Shown here in pieces: positions 7,876 to 15,145 of a stretch of DNA of 45,727 nucleotides. Positions within the stretch are counted from its first letter, which is position 1. Each line of letters starts with the position of its first letter. The translations under genes were made by a program, and so were the position numbers. The stretch spans positions 1 through 45,727 of the forward strand of contig JBKCEW010000074.1 of assembly GCA_046304235.1 (NCBI GenBank). Reading direction: 5' to 3'. Source of the stretch: CANHVK01 sp046304235 (GTDB taxonomy: Bacteria; Bacteroidota; Bacteroidia; Flavobacteriales_D; Crocinitomicaceae). A model generated the notes under the pieces. The model ran no database searches. It was not told the origin of the DNA and saw only the letters and a program-made list of their open reading frames with translations.

Positions 7876-8831
7876 TAAATGATTGAAATATCTAACATTC
7901 CTACCATATCATCCCCAGATGCATCTTTGTACTCTTCCTCTGTCTGTAAAATAGCATCAGCGTCGATATCTTCTTCAAATTCGATGTTTTGAAATAATAC
8001 ACGTGCGATTCTATTGATTGCAATACCCGTACCAATACCAAAGGTGAAGGCGACAATTAAATAGTTAACTACTAATAATGTAAAAATATCGCCTGCAGTT
8101 AATGTAGAACGTAAATTAATTTCTTTCCCGTCTTGAATTATTTTAGTGTTGTTTACTTCAAACATTAATCGGTTTTTATAAAACCAAAATGAATAGATTC
8201 CAAACGTTAGTATTGAAAAAATAATTCCTTTTAAATTGATTATAAACAAGTCAACTCCTTTTCCTACAAAAGAAAATTGAATATTTCCAAAACGAATCTT
8301 TTCTCTTATATATTTATTTATTGCTACACGCATCCAAGAGCTGTAAATTCCAAAAGTTAAAATGGTCAAAATGATATTTTTAATATAAATACCATAAAAC
8401 TCTTTTAAGTTACCTCGGTAACCAAAATGAATCCCTCTCCAAGAAGTGCGTGATAGTCGATATCTTAAAGAACCGTGTATTGCCAATGGGATCAACGCAA
8501 AAAATCCGAGATAAAAAACTATTAATCCGACATAAGCCAGTGTTTGATTTTTATTTAAAAGACAATAGAATAAAAAAGCATTTAATGAACCAAACATCAA
8601 AAGTGCTTTAATAAATCCTATAAACACTTCCTTTCCTGTACCATGAAAAACAAAACGTGTATTCAAATATTCCGTTTCATTATACATATACTTCAATTCT
8701 TTGACTTTTGCCCATGGGTAATAAAAACCTAATGTAATGGTTTTAAGAATGTTATTTAAAATTCGTAGACCAACTAATTCACCATGACTTCCGTTAAATT
8801 TCAATGATTTTTTCCAAGTGTTGTTTTCCAT
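7875..8831 (-). CDS. DUF898 (YjgN-like) multi-pass membrane protein
   Basis: A 318-residue protein of the DUF898/YjgN family. Its repeat-like units each carry a TLGFYYPWAKVKELKY / TFGIYSSWMRVAINKYI / TFGIYSFWFYKNRLMFEV motif after a helix pair, and six or more hydrophobic segments are visible. The N-terminal F-N-G-S-H-G-E-L is typical. The function of the family is not established. It is the first gene of a three-gene transcript with the M48 protease (one-base overlap) and the NTF2-like protein. DUF898 genes are often found next to M48 proteases, which suggests a joint membrane quality-control role (inference). Confidence 0.9.
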   Translation of the reverse strand: MENNTWKKSLKFNGSHGELVGLRILNNILKTITLGFYYPWAKVKELKYMYNETEYLNTRFVFHGTGKEVFIGFIKALLMFGSLNAFLFYCLLNKNQTLAYVGLIVFYLGFFALIPLAIHGSLRYRLSRTSWRGIHFGYRGNLKEFYGIYIKNIILTILTFGIYSSWMRVAINKYIREKIRFGNIQFSFVGKGVDLFIINLKGIIFSILTFGIYSFWFYKNRLMFEVNNTKIIQDGKEINLRSTLTAGDIFTLLVVNYLIVAFTFGIGTGIAINRIARVLFQNIEFEEDIDADAILQTEEEYKDASGDDMVGMLDISII

Positions 8832-8850
8832 ATTAATTTAAAATTTGAAA

Positions 8851-8858
8851 CAAAAGTA
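8851..8858 (-). promoter_or_regulatory. -7 box for the DUF898-M48 operon
   Basis: TACTTTTG on the minus strand matches TAnnTTTG exactly and lies 19 bases upstream of the DUF898 start codon. Confidence 0.55.
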
Positions 8859-8952
8859 AATTTAATTTTTAAAAATCAATGTATTAAGTTATAAAGTACA
8901 GATATTTAAGAATTATTTACATTCAGTATTTTAACTACTATGAGAATCTTCG

Positions 8953-8983
8953 TAATTTTGTTATGAATGGTTATCATTCATAA
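8953..8983 (+). promoter_or_regulatory. -7 box followed by a hairpin in front of the bacilliredoxin gene
   Basis: TAATTTTG (8953-8960) matches the -7 consensus. Directly behind it a 9-bp inverted repeat, TTATGAATG / CATTCATAA with a 5-base loop (8961-8983), occupies the predicted transcription start. It could be an operator or a 5'-end RNA hairpin. Confidence 0.55.
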
Positions 8984-9013
8984 ACCATAATTTATAATTA
9001 ATAATTAAAAAAT

Positions 9014-9427
9014 ATGTATCCAGCAGAATTAGTTGCTCCAATGAAACAAGATTTAGTAAATGCAGGTTTTACTGAATTATTATCAGCAGATGAAGTTGAT
9101 AACACAATCAAAAATACAGAAGGAACTTTATTAGTAGTTGTGAACTCTGTATGTGGATGTGCTGCAGGAAATATGCGTCCAGGTGTGAAATTATCAATCC
9201 AAGGTGAAAAAACACCGGCTAAGTTAGCGACGGTATTTGCAGGAGTAGATCAAGAAGCAGTTGCTCAAGCGAGAAAACATTTCTTACCTTATCCTCCATC
9301 TTCTCCATCCATTGCGTTGTTTAAAGATGGTGAATTAGTTCACTTTCTAGAAAGACACCACATCGAAGGTGGTACAGCTCAAATGATTGCTGAAAATCTT
9401 CAAGAAGCATATAACGAATTTTGTTAA
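9014..9427 (+). CDS. BrxA/BrxB family bacilliredoxin
   Basis: A 137-residue thioredoxin-fold protein. The family's active-site CGC motif sits at residues 47-49 (VCGCAAGNMRPG). N-terminal YPAELVAPMKQDLVNAGF and the late PYPPSSPSIALFKDGELVHFLERH block are both typical of the YphP/YqiW (BrxA/BrxB) family. In Bacillus these proteins remove bacillithiol from mixed disulfides; related proteins occur in Bacteroidota, some of which make bacillithiol. A promoter box and hairpin precede it, and a strong bidirectional terminator follows, so it is a single-gene unit. Confidence 0.93.
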   Translation: MYPAELVAPMKQDLVNAGFTELLSADEVDNTIKNTEGTLLVVVNSVCGCAAGNMRPGVKLSIQGEKTPAKLATVFAGVDQEAVAQARKHFLPYPPSSPSIALFKDGELVHFLERHHIEGGTAQMIAENLQEAYNEFC

Positions 9428-9443
9428 TCCATTAACTAAATGA

Positions 9444-9478
9444 AAATAGGGAGGTAAACTTTTTACCTCCCTATTTTT
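9444..9478. terminator. Bidirectional terminator after the bacilliredoxin gene
   Basis: AAATAGGGAGGTAAA (9444-9458) pairs perfectly with 9462-9476 and is followed by T6 on the plus strand. It separates the convergent bacilliredoxin and stress-protein genes. Confidence 0.88.
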
Positions 9479-9491
9479 TGCTCTTTACTTT

Positions 9492-9995
9492 TTACCCTAG
9501 TTTCTTATCGAGTGTATCTAATTCGAGGTGTGTTCCTTCGGTGTGTAGTATGTGTTCTGCACGTTCAATTTCTTCCAATGTACCATTTACAACAACCAAA
9601 AAACGACCTTCTTTGATATGTTGTTCGTATTTCACAATATTATCTGAAGAAAAACCAATCGTTGAAAAAACACTAAATAAAGCAGAACCAACTACTCCTA
9701 TTTCAGCACCTGCAATAGCACCTACTAATGCACCTGCACCGTATAAAAATCCAAGTCCAGGAATTGCAAAAACACCTAAACCTGTTAATAATCCCAATGT
9801 CGAAGTGGCTACAACCCCTAATCCAGTTGCTTTGATTCTTACATCATCCAATGATTTTACATGTACATGATCATCGATAATTTCGGCCTGACCAATTAAG
9901 GATGTTTTTTCCATCGGAAAATCAGCTTCTTTTAAACGTTCTAATGCTTTGATTGCTAATTTGTGATTTTCGTATATTGCTACTTGTGATTTCAT
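9492..9995 (-). CDS. Stress-type protein with glycine-zipper membrane core
   Basis: A 167-residue protein. The N-terminus (SQVAIYENHKLAIKALERLKEADFPMEKTSLIG) resembles the YflT/general-stress-protein-17M domain. Residues about 55-110 form a Gly/Ala-rich hydrophobic hairpin (LGVVATSTLGLLTGLG.., YGAGALVGAIAGAEIG), like glycine-zipper membrane inserts. The C-terminal GRFLVVVNGTLEEIERAEHIL repeats the ferredoxin-like pattern of the N-terminus. It is probably a membrane-associated general stress protein; function is not established. A TACCTTCG box lies 27-34 bases upstream. An open frame on the opposite strand is only its shadow. Confidence 0.8.
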   Translation of the reverse strand: MKSQVAIYENHKLAIKALERLKEADFPMEKTSLIGQAEIIDDHVHVKSLDDVRIKATGLGVVATSTLGLLTGLGVFAIPGLGFLYGAGALVGAIAGAEIGVVGSALFSVFSTIGFSSDNIVKYEQHIKEGRFLVVVNGTLEEIERAEHILHTEGTHLELDTLDKKLG

Positions 9996-10021
9996 TTTGA
10001 TCTGATTTATTGTTTATAAAA

Positions 10022-10029
10022 CGAAGGTA
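10022..10029 (-). promoter_or_regulatory. Probable -7 box for the stress-type gene
   Basis: TACCTTCG on the minus strand is one base off TAnnTTTG and lies 27 bases before the ATG. The same TTCG variant precedes arsC, serS and dut. Confidence 0.4.
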
Positions 10030-10160
10030 TAACATGAATAAACAGAAAAGAATGATAAAAATCAGTAATAAAAAAAATAAAAGTTAACTAAACAGTGATC
10101 ATACTGTTTCAATTTATGAATTAACTAAAGTTTCATGTAAACAGAAAATATGTCTTATTA

Positions 10161-11384
10161 TCAATAAAACTCAAAAATTCCATCCCAAATTTCATCTACT
10201 TTTTTAAGTGCATCTTCAATTGGAAGCACCGTCCATGTATCTTGATTTTCAATTGCCAAACCGATATGTTGTAATTTAGAAAGTGCATCATTTACGTCAA
10301 AATCAAGTGACGTGTTAAATTCTTTTTGAAACCAAGACTCAATTTGATCGTCGAGTTGATCTGCACTAATAGGACTTTGATTTTTCCAGAGAAAAGCATA
10401 TGCCAACATACTTTCTTTCATTTCTTCCTCCTCGGATGCATCTAATAAAGTATGAAAAACACCTCCATTATTTCCTAAATTTTTAAAATACAAACTGTCT
10501 GTAAGCATTTTCTTGAAATTATTCTTTTTATTGACATACCCTTTGTACTGTCTAAAAAGGTATAAACCCAATACTCCAAGGGCAACACCACTTTGAATGA
10601 GGGTGTTTTTAATTCCTTGTAAATGCATTAAGTTTCCCGCTTTGTATGCATGTTCTATTTTGATTAATGCCGGAATTACCTTGGTTGAAAGAATAGGTAC
10701 CCCTCCCCCAATTGCTGGAATCCAAAGTAAAAGCTTATCGGTAAGCGACATTTTAGGCTCTGCATTCGGGAAAATGGTTTCCAAATCGTTTTTAGGTACA
10801 CGCTTGAAAATTTTAAGAACAATACTATTGGGTGCAAAGGGTAATTCTTCTGTATTTACTTTCTTTTGTTTAAAATGCGTTTCAGAGTTGTAGTGTAAAT
10901 AAAGTACTACCCGATCATAATATTCTATCTCGATTTCTTTCTTCCAAAACAACCATTTTTTAACTTTTTCGCGGGTTTTGGTTAAGCCACGCGCATGCAT
11001 AAAATAATCTTGGAAATCGTTGAAGTCAATATGTAAATTCAACCCTACCAAATCTGAACTTTGGATTGCTTCGTGTATGGTTTCCTTATTAACTTCCGCA
11101 AAATTCCCTTTTTCTAATATATGTTGGAAAGTTTTTTTGAAATGAGCAAGGTTACTTTTTGATTGATAAAGTTCACGTTCGTTAGCCAAACGATCTGGAT
11201 CGAAATGGGCATAATTTAATTTTAACTTTTGATTCAAATTGAATCCCTCATTATGGAAATAATGCTCCAAAATATGAAATAACTTTTTGAAATCTTGCTT
11301 ATCCTTTTCTAATTGAAAAAGTTGCTCAAGTTGTTTTTCTAAAATTAATTCTACCCCGAATGGTATGTAATTTTCTTTTTGCAT
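10161..11384 (-). CDS. DUF3754 (TMEM143-like) membrane protein
   Basis: A 407-residue protein using ATG 11384; an in-frame ATG at 11435 would add 17 residues (MTIKIICKLAF..) and is less likely. The middle has the DUF3754 signature: LKIFKRVPKNDLETIFPNAEPKMSLTDKLLLWIPAIGGG (near 215-250), followed by two hydrophobic segments (about 243-262 and 275-300). The N-terminal 200 residues are soluble and helical. The C-terminus (ADQLDDQIESWF.., DALSKLQHIGLA) looks like a winged-helix-like soluble domain. DUF3754 is shared with the mitochondrial protein TMEM143, and the function is unknown. No operon partner is evident. Confidence 0.85.
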   Translation of the reverse strand: MQKENYIPFGVELILEKQLEQLFQLEKDKQDFKKLFHILEHYFHNEGFNLNQKLKLNYAHFDPDRLANERELYQSKSNLAHFKKTFQHILEKGNFAEVNKETIHEAIQSSDLVGLNLHIDFNDFQDYFMHARGLTKTREKVKKWLFWKKEIEIEYYDRVVLYLHYNSETHFKQKKVNTEELPFAPNSIVLKIFKRVPKNDLETIFPNAEPKMSLTDKLLLWIPAIGGGVPILSTKVIPALIKIEHAYKAGNLMHLQGIKNTLIQSGVALGVLGLYLFRQYKGYVNKKNNFKKMLTDSLYFKNLGNNGGVFHTLLDASEEEEMKESMLAYAFLWKNQSPISADQLDDQIESWFQKEFNTSLDFDVNDALSKLQHIGLAIENQDTWTVLPIEDALKKVDEIWDGIFEFY

Positions 11385-11460
11385 AATGAATTGAATGTCA
11401 ATAAAGGCTAACTTACAAATTATTTTGATAGTCAATTTTATTCATCGAAAAAATATACTG

Positions 11461-11468
11461 TATCTTCG
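11461..11468 (+). promoter_or_regulatory. Probable -7 box for arsC
   Basis: TATCTTCG differs from TAnnTTTG by one base and lies 17 bases upstream of the arsC start codon. Confidence 0.4.
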
Positions 11469-11484
11469 AAAAAAATAAATCTTT

Positions 11485-11829
11485 ATGATAACCATTTGGC
11501 ATAACAATCGTTGTTCAAAAAGTAGAAATGCTGTTTGTTTATTGGAAGAGAAAAATATTTCTACAAAAGTTTTTGAATATTTGAAAACACCACCGACCGC
11601 TCAACAAATAAAAGATGTTTTAACTAAATTAGATGTTGAACCAGAAGCATTAGTACGTAAGGGTGAAGAAATCTATAAAGCTGAATATAAAGGTAAAGCA
11701 TTAACGTACGATCAATGGGTTGAAGCATTCGTCAAACATCCTGTTTTGATCGAAAGGCCCATCATTATAAAAGGTGATAAAGCAGTTATTGGTCGACCTA
11801 TTGAAAATATTGACACTTTACTTGACTAA
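11485..11829 (+). CDS. arsC: ArsC-family arsenate reductase (glutaredoxin type)
   Basis: A 114-residue thioredoxin-fold protein. The active-site HNNRCSKSRNA places the reactive cysteine at residue 10. The arginines that bind arsenate in E. coli-type ArsC have counterparts: R in VRKGEEIYK, and two in LIERPIIIKGDKAVIGRP. This separates it from Spx regulators. There is no ars operon here, so it may act on other thiol/oxyanion chemistry (the YffB-like subgroup is the alternative). It converges with the Lrp gene, and the stop codons overlap by four bases (11826-11829). Confidence 0.85.
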   Translation: MITIWHNNRCSKSRNAVCLLEEKNISTKVFEYLKTPPTAQQIKDVLTKLDVEPEALVRKGEEIYKAEYKGKALTYDQWVEAFVKHPVLIERPIIIKGDKAVIGRPIENIDTLLD

Positions 11830-12269
11830 TTTTTCAATGATTTTAGTACAAATGAAGACTGAACATTCGCAATGTTAGGTATCGAAGCTAACTTTTCACG
11901 TAAAAAATGATGGTATGTTTCTATATCTTTCGTTTCAATAAAAAGTAAATAATCCATATTTCCAGCGATGTGATGTAGCGTAACTACCTCTTTAAGTTTA
12001 ATCACTTCATTTTCAAATAAATCAATCAGTTCTTTATTGTGACCTTTCAGTGATACTTGACAGTATACTTTCATTCCTTTGTCAAGTAATACTTTATTCT
12101 CCAGAATAGAATATTTTAAAATCACCTTGTTTTTTTCTAAACGTTTAATTCGTTCATAGGTAGGTGTAGTACTCAAACCAATTTTATCCGCGATTTCTTT
12201 GTAACTTAATTTTGAATTTTCTTTTAAAATTTCGATAATTTTTAAGTCTAAAACATCTAGTTGTATCAT
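11826..12269 (-). CDS. Lrp/AsnC family transcriptional regulator
   Basis: A 147-residue regulator with an N-terminal winged helix-turn-helix (LDLKIIEILKENSKLSYKEIADKIGLSTTPTYERIKRLEKNKVI, residues 5-50) and a C-terminal RAM ligand-binding/oligomerisation domain (VYCQVSLKGHNKELIDLFENEV..., HHIAGNMDYLLFIET). It is divergent from the cystathionine gamma-synthase-family gene with a 145-base spacer, the classic layout for an Lrp-type regulator controlling its neighbour, with an amino acid as the likely signal. Confidence 0.93.
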   Translation of the reverse strand: MIQLDVLDLKIIEILKENSKLSYKEIADKIGLSTTPTYERIKRLEKNKVILKYSILENKVLLDKGMKVYCQVSLKGHNKELIDLFENEVIKLKEVVTLHHIAGNMDYLLFIETKDIETYHHFLREKLASIPNIANVQSSFVLKSLKN

Positions 12270-12387
12270 GGTAGAATAGATTACTATTGGAAAATAAAAT
12301 TATTGACTATAAAAGTATAAAAATGAAAATTTATTTGAAAAAATAGTATAATTTTCTTTTAATGCTTAAAAATATAGATAAATAGAA

Positions 12388-12395
12388 TACATTTG
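12388..12395 (+). promoter_or_regulatory. -7 box of the CGS-family gene
   Basis: TACATTTG matches TAnnTTTG and lies 19 bases before the ATG at 12415. The AT-rich upstream DNA shared with the divergent lrp gene (12270-12387) is the likely regulator-binding region, but I could not define a specific site. Confidence 0.6.
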
Positions 12396-12414
12396 ATTAA
12401 AAATAAAGAATAAC

Positions 12415-13662
12415 ATGGATTATAAATCAATGAGACCTGAAAGCTTAATGATGAGCTACGGTTATAAACCTTCTTTGTCTGAAGGGGCAATCAAATGTCC
12501 TATTTTTCAGACCTCTACTTTCGTTTTCAACTCTGCTATGGAAGGAAAACGTTTTTTCGAATTAGCTTATGGATTGAGAGAAAAAGAAAAAGGGGAAGAA
12601 TTAGGTTTGATTTATAGTCGATTGAACAATCCAGATTTAGAAATTTTGGAAAATCGTTTGTGTTTATGGGATGAAGCGGAAGATTGTGCGGTTTTTGAAA
12701 GTGGAATGTCGGCAATTTCGACTGCATTATTAGAATTTATGTCTCCAGGAGATTTGTTGTTATATTCAAGACCCGTTTACGGTGGAACAGATCATTTTAT
12801 CAATCATTTTCTAAAAAAATTGAATATAGAGTCAGTTGGTTTTTATGCTACCGATTCTAAAGAAGAAATTATTGAAAAAGTGATAAAAACTGGAAGAGCA
12901 GATCGTTTGACAATGATTCATATAGAAACGCCAGCAAATCCTACAAATGCACTAATTGATATTGAAATGTGCGCCGAAATCAAAGCACATTTTACAACGG
13001 ATGAAAAACCAGTTGTACTTTCGGTAGATAACACCTACATGGGTCCAGTATGGCAACATCCTATAAAACACGGAGCTGATTTAGTATTGTATTCAGCAAC
13101 AAAATATATTGGTGGTCATTCAGATGTAATCGCAGGAGCTTGTTTAGGTTCAAAGGAATTGATGGGAAGAGTAAAAGGCCTACGTACATTTCTTGGAAAT
13201 ATGGCAGGACCTTGGACAGGTTGGTTGTTGATGCGAAGTTTAGAAACCTTAAAAGTGAGAATGGATGAGCAAGCAAGAAACGCAAAAGAAGTAGCTGAAT
13301 TTTTACAAAATCATCCAAAAGTTGAGAAGGTGTATTATCTAGGATTCTTAACCGATCCGAAAAATAAAACCTTACTTGAAAAACAATGTTCGTCCAATGG
13401 AGCTATGATTTCCTTTGATGTAAAAGGAGGAGAAAAGGAAGCGTTCGCATTTTTAGATAACTTGAAATTGATAAAGTTAGCCGTGAGTTTAGGAGGTACT
13501 GAAAGTTTAGCAGAACATCCTCAAACAATGACACACGCAGATGTTCCAACACTTGACAAACAAGTAATGAATATTACTGAAAAACTGATCAGATTATCTG
13601 TAGGTGTAGAACATTATTCTGATTTAATTACCGACATCAATCAAGCATTAGACAAAGTGTAG
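12415..13662 (+). CDS. PLP-dependent cystathionine gamma-synthase/lyase family enzyme
   Basis: A 415-residue Cys/Met-metabolism PLP enzyme. Visible family marks: FQTSTFVFNS near the N-terminus, ESGMSAIS, VYGGTDHF, the aspartate in VLSVDNTYMGP, the PLP lysine K230 in LYSATKYIGGHSD, and VSLGGTESLAEHPQTMTH near the end. Methionine gamma-lyase has a catalytic cysteine in YGCT; here the motif is YGGT, so cystathionine gamma-synthase/lyase or a related gamma-elimination activity is more likely than true MGL. The Lrp-type regulator transcribed away from it suggests amino-acid-responsive control. Confidence 0.9.
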   Translation: MDYKSMRPESLMMSYGYKPSLSEGAIKCPIFQTSTFVFNSAMEGKRFFELAYGLREKEKGEELGLIYSRLNNPDLEILENRLCLWDEAEDCAVFESGMSAISTALLEFMSPGDLLLYSRPVYGGTDHFINHFLKKLNIESVGFYATDSKEEIIEKVIKTGRADRLTMIHIETPANPTNALIDIEMCAEIKAHFTTDEKPVVLSVDNTYMGPVWQHPIKHGADLVLYSATKYIGGHSDVIAGACLGSKELMGRVKGLRTFLGNMAGPWTGWLLMRSLETLKVRMDEQARNAKEVAEFLQNHPKVEKVYYLGFLTDPKNKTLLEKQCSSNGAMISFDVKGGEKEAFAFLDNLKLIKLAVSLGGTESLAEHPQTMTHADVPTLDKQVMNITEKLIRLSVGVEHYSDLITDINQALDKV

Positions 13663-13730
13663 ATTAATTTTTCTTTTTTACTTTTTAAACTCATTTATTT
13701 AGGGCAAATTTGTAGCCTATAATTGAAATT

Positions 13731-15137
13731 ATGAGAACAAAGTATATTGATTTGATTGATCAGACTTTTGACTTTCCGCAGGATGAGTTCAATTTGCAAG
13801 ATGATCGATTGATTTTCCATGGTATTGATTTAATGCGTCTTATTGAACAATATGGCACTCCATTAAAGTTCAATTATTTACCTCAGATATCTTTTAATAT
13901 TCAACGCGCAAAAGGTTGGTTCCGTGAAGCAATGAATAATATTGGATATGGTGGTAATTACTATTATTCATATTGTACTAAAAGTTCTCATTTTTCATTT
14001 GTATTAGATGAGGTACTACAAAACGATGTACACATCGAAACTTCTTCAGCTTTCGACATTGATATTGTTCGCAACTTATACGACACTGGTAAATTAACTT
14101 CCGGTAGATACATCATTTGTAATGGATATAAACCAAAGAAATACATCGATAATATTGCTCGATTGACTGCTGAAACTGATTTGAAAATCATCCCAGTTGT
14201 TGATAATATTCAAGAAGTTTCTGATTTAATTCAAGCAACAGAGGGTGTTGAAAAAGATATTGAAATAGGTATTCGTATTGCTTCGGAAGAAGAACCTAAA
14301 TTCGAGTTTTACACCTCTCGTTTGGGTGTGCGTTACCGTGAAATTGTTCCACTTTATAAAAATATCGTACTCAATAACCCAAGGGTGAAGATCAAAATGT
14401 TACATTTCTTCATCAATACAGGGATTAATGATACAGCATATTATTGGAACGAGTTAACTAAATTATTACGTGTTTATTGCGACTTGAAAAAAGTATGTCC
14501 TGAATTGGATTCGCTAAACATTGGTGGAGGATTTCCAATTAAAAAGTCCTTACAATTTGATTTCGATTATGCTTATATGGTAAAAGAAATCTTGACTCAG
14601 GTAAAACGTGTTTGTTCTGACAATGATATTCCAGAACCACATATTTTTACTGAATTTGGATCGTTTACTGTGGGTGAAAGTGGCGGTGCTATCTTTAGCG
14701 TATTACATCAAAAACAACAAAATGACCGTGAAAAGTGGAACATGATTGATTCTTCTTTCATGACCAACTTACCAGATACATGGGCGATTAATCAACGATT
14801 TATTATGTTACCAATCAATCGATGGAACGATGATTATGAACGTGTTCTTCTAGGTGGATTGACCTGTGATAGTGATGATTACTACAATTCTGAACAGCAT
14901 TCCAACGCTATTTATTTGCCTAAATTCAGTAAACATAGAACATTATACATAGGATTCTTTAATACAGGTGCATATCAAGAAACCATTGGTGGTTTTGGTG
15001 GTTTGAAACACTGTTTGATTCCAGAACCAAAACACGTACTAATTAAACGTGATGAAAACGGAAAAATTAAAACAGAACTTTTCTCGCAAGAGCAAACTGC
15101 AGACGAGTTCTTAAAAATATTAGGTTACACAAAATAA
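13731..15137 (+). CDS. speA: Arginine decarboxylase, PLP fold type III (Bacteroidota type)
   Basis: A 468-residue protein of the alanine-racemase-like decarboxylase fold. It matches the flavobacterial family annotated as arginine decarboxylase: start KYIDLIDQTFDFPQ, PLP lysine K84 in YSYCTKSSHF, IETSSAFDIDIVRNL, glycine loop LNIGGGFPIKK, and the C-terminal GGLTCDSDDYY and GAYQETIGG. It is shorter than E. coli SpeA (about 660 residues). The product would be agmatine for polyamine synthesis. An aldehyde dehydrogenase gene follows after 8 bases. The upstream CAAATTTG at 13705-13712 is a near-consensus -7 box. Confidence 0.87.
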   Translation: MRTKYIDLIDQTFDFPQDEFNLQDDRLIFHGIDLMRLIEQYGTPLKFNYLPQISFNIQRAKGWFREAMNNIGYGGNYYYSYCTKSSHFSFVLDEVLQNDVHIETSSAFDIDIVRNLYDTGKLTSGRYIICNGYKPKKYIDNIARLTAETDLKIIPVVDNIQEVSDLIQATEGVEKDIEIGIRIASEEEPKFEFYTSRLGVRYREIVPLYKNIVLNNPRVKIKMLHFFINTGINDTAYYWNELTKLLRVYCDLKKVCPELDSLNIGGGFPIKKSLQFDFDYAYMVKEILTQVKRVCSDNDIPEPHIFTEFGSFTVGESGGAIFSVLHQKQQNDREKWNMIDSSFMTNLPDTWAINQRFIMLPINRWNDDYERVLLGGLTCDSDDYYNSEQHSNAIYLPKFSKHRTLYIGFFNTGAYQETIGGFGGLKHCLIPEPKHVLIKRDENGKIKTELFSQEQTADEFLKILGYTK

Positions 15138-15145
15138 TACAGGTC

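Noticed and set aside
9478..9870. 130-codon plus-strand frame opposite the stress-type gene
   Set aside because: Composition is Pro/Ser/Asn-rich as expected for an antisense shadow; the reverse-strand gene has recognisable domains.
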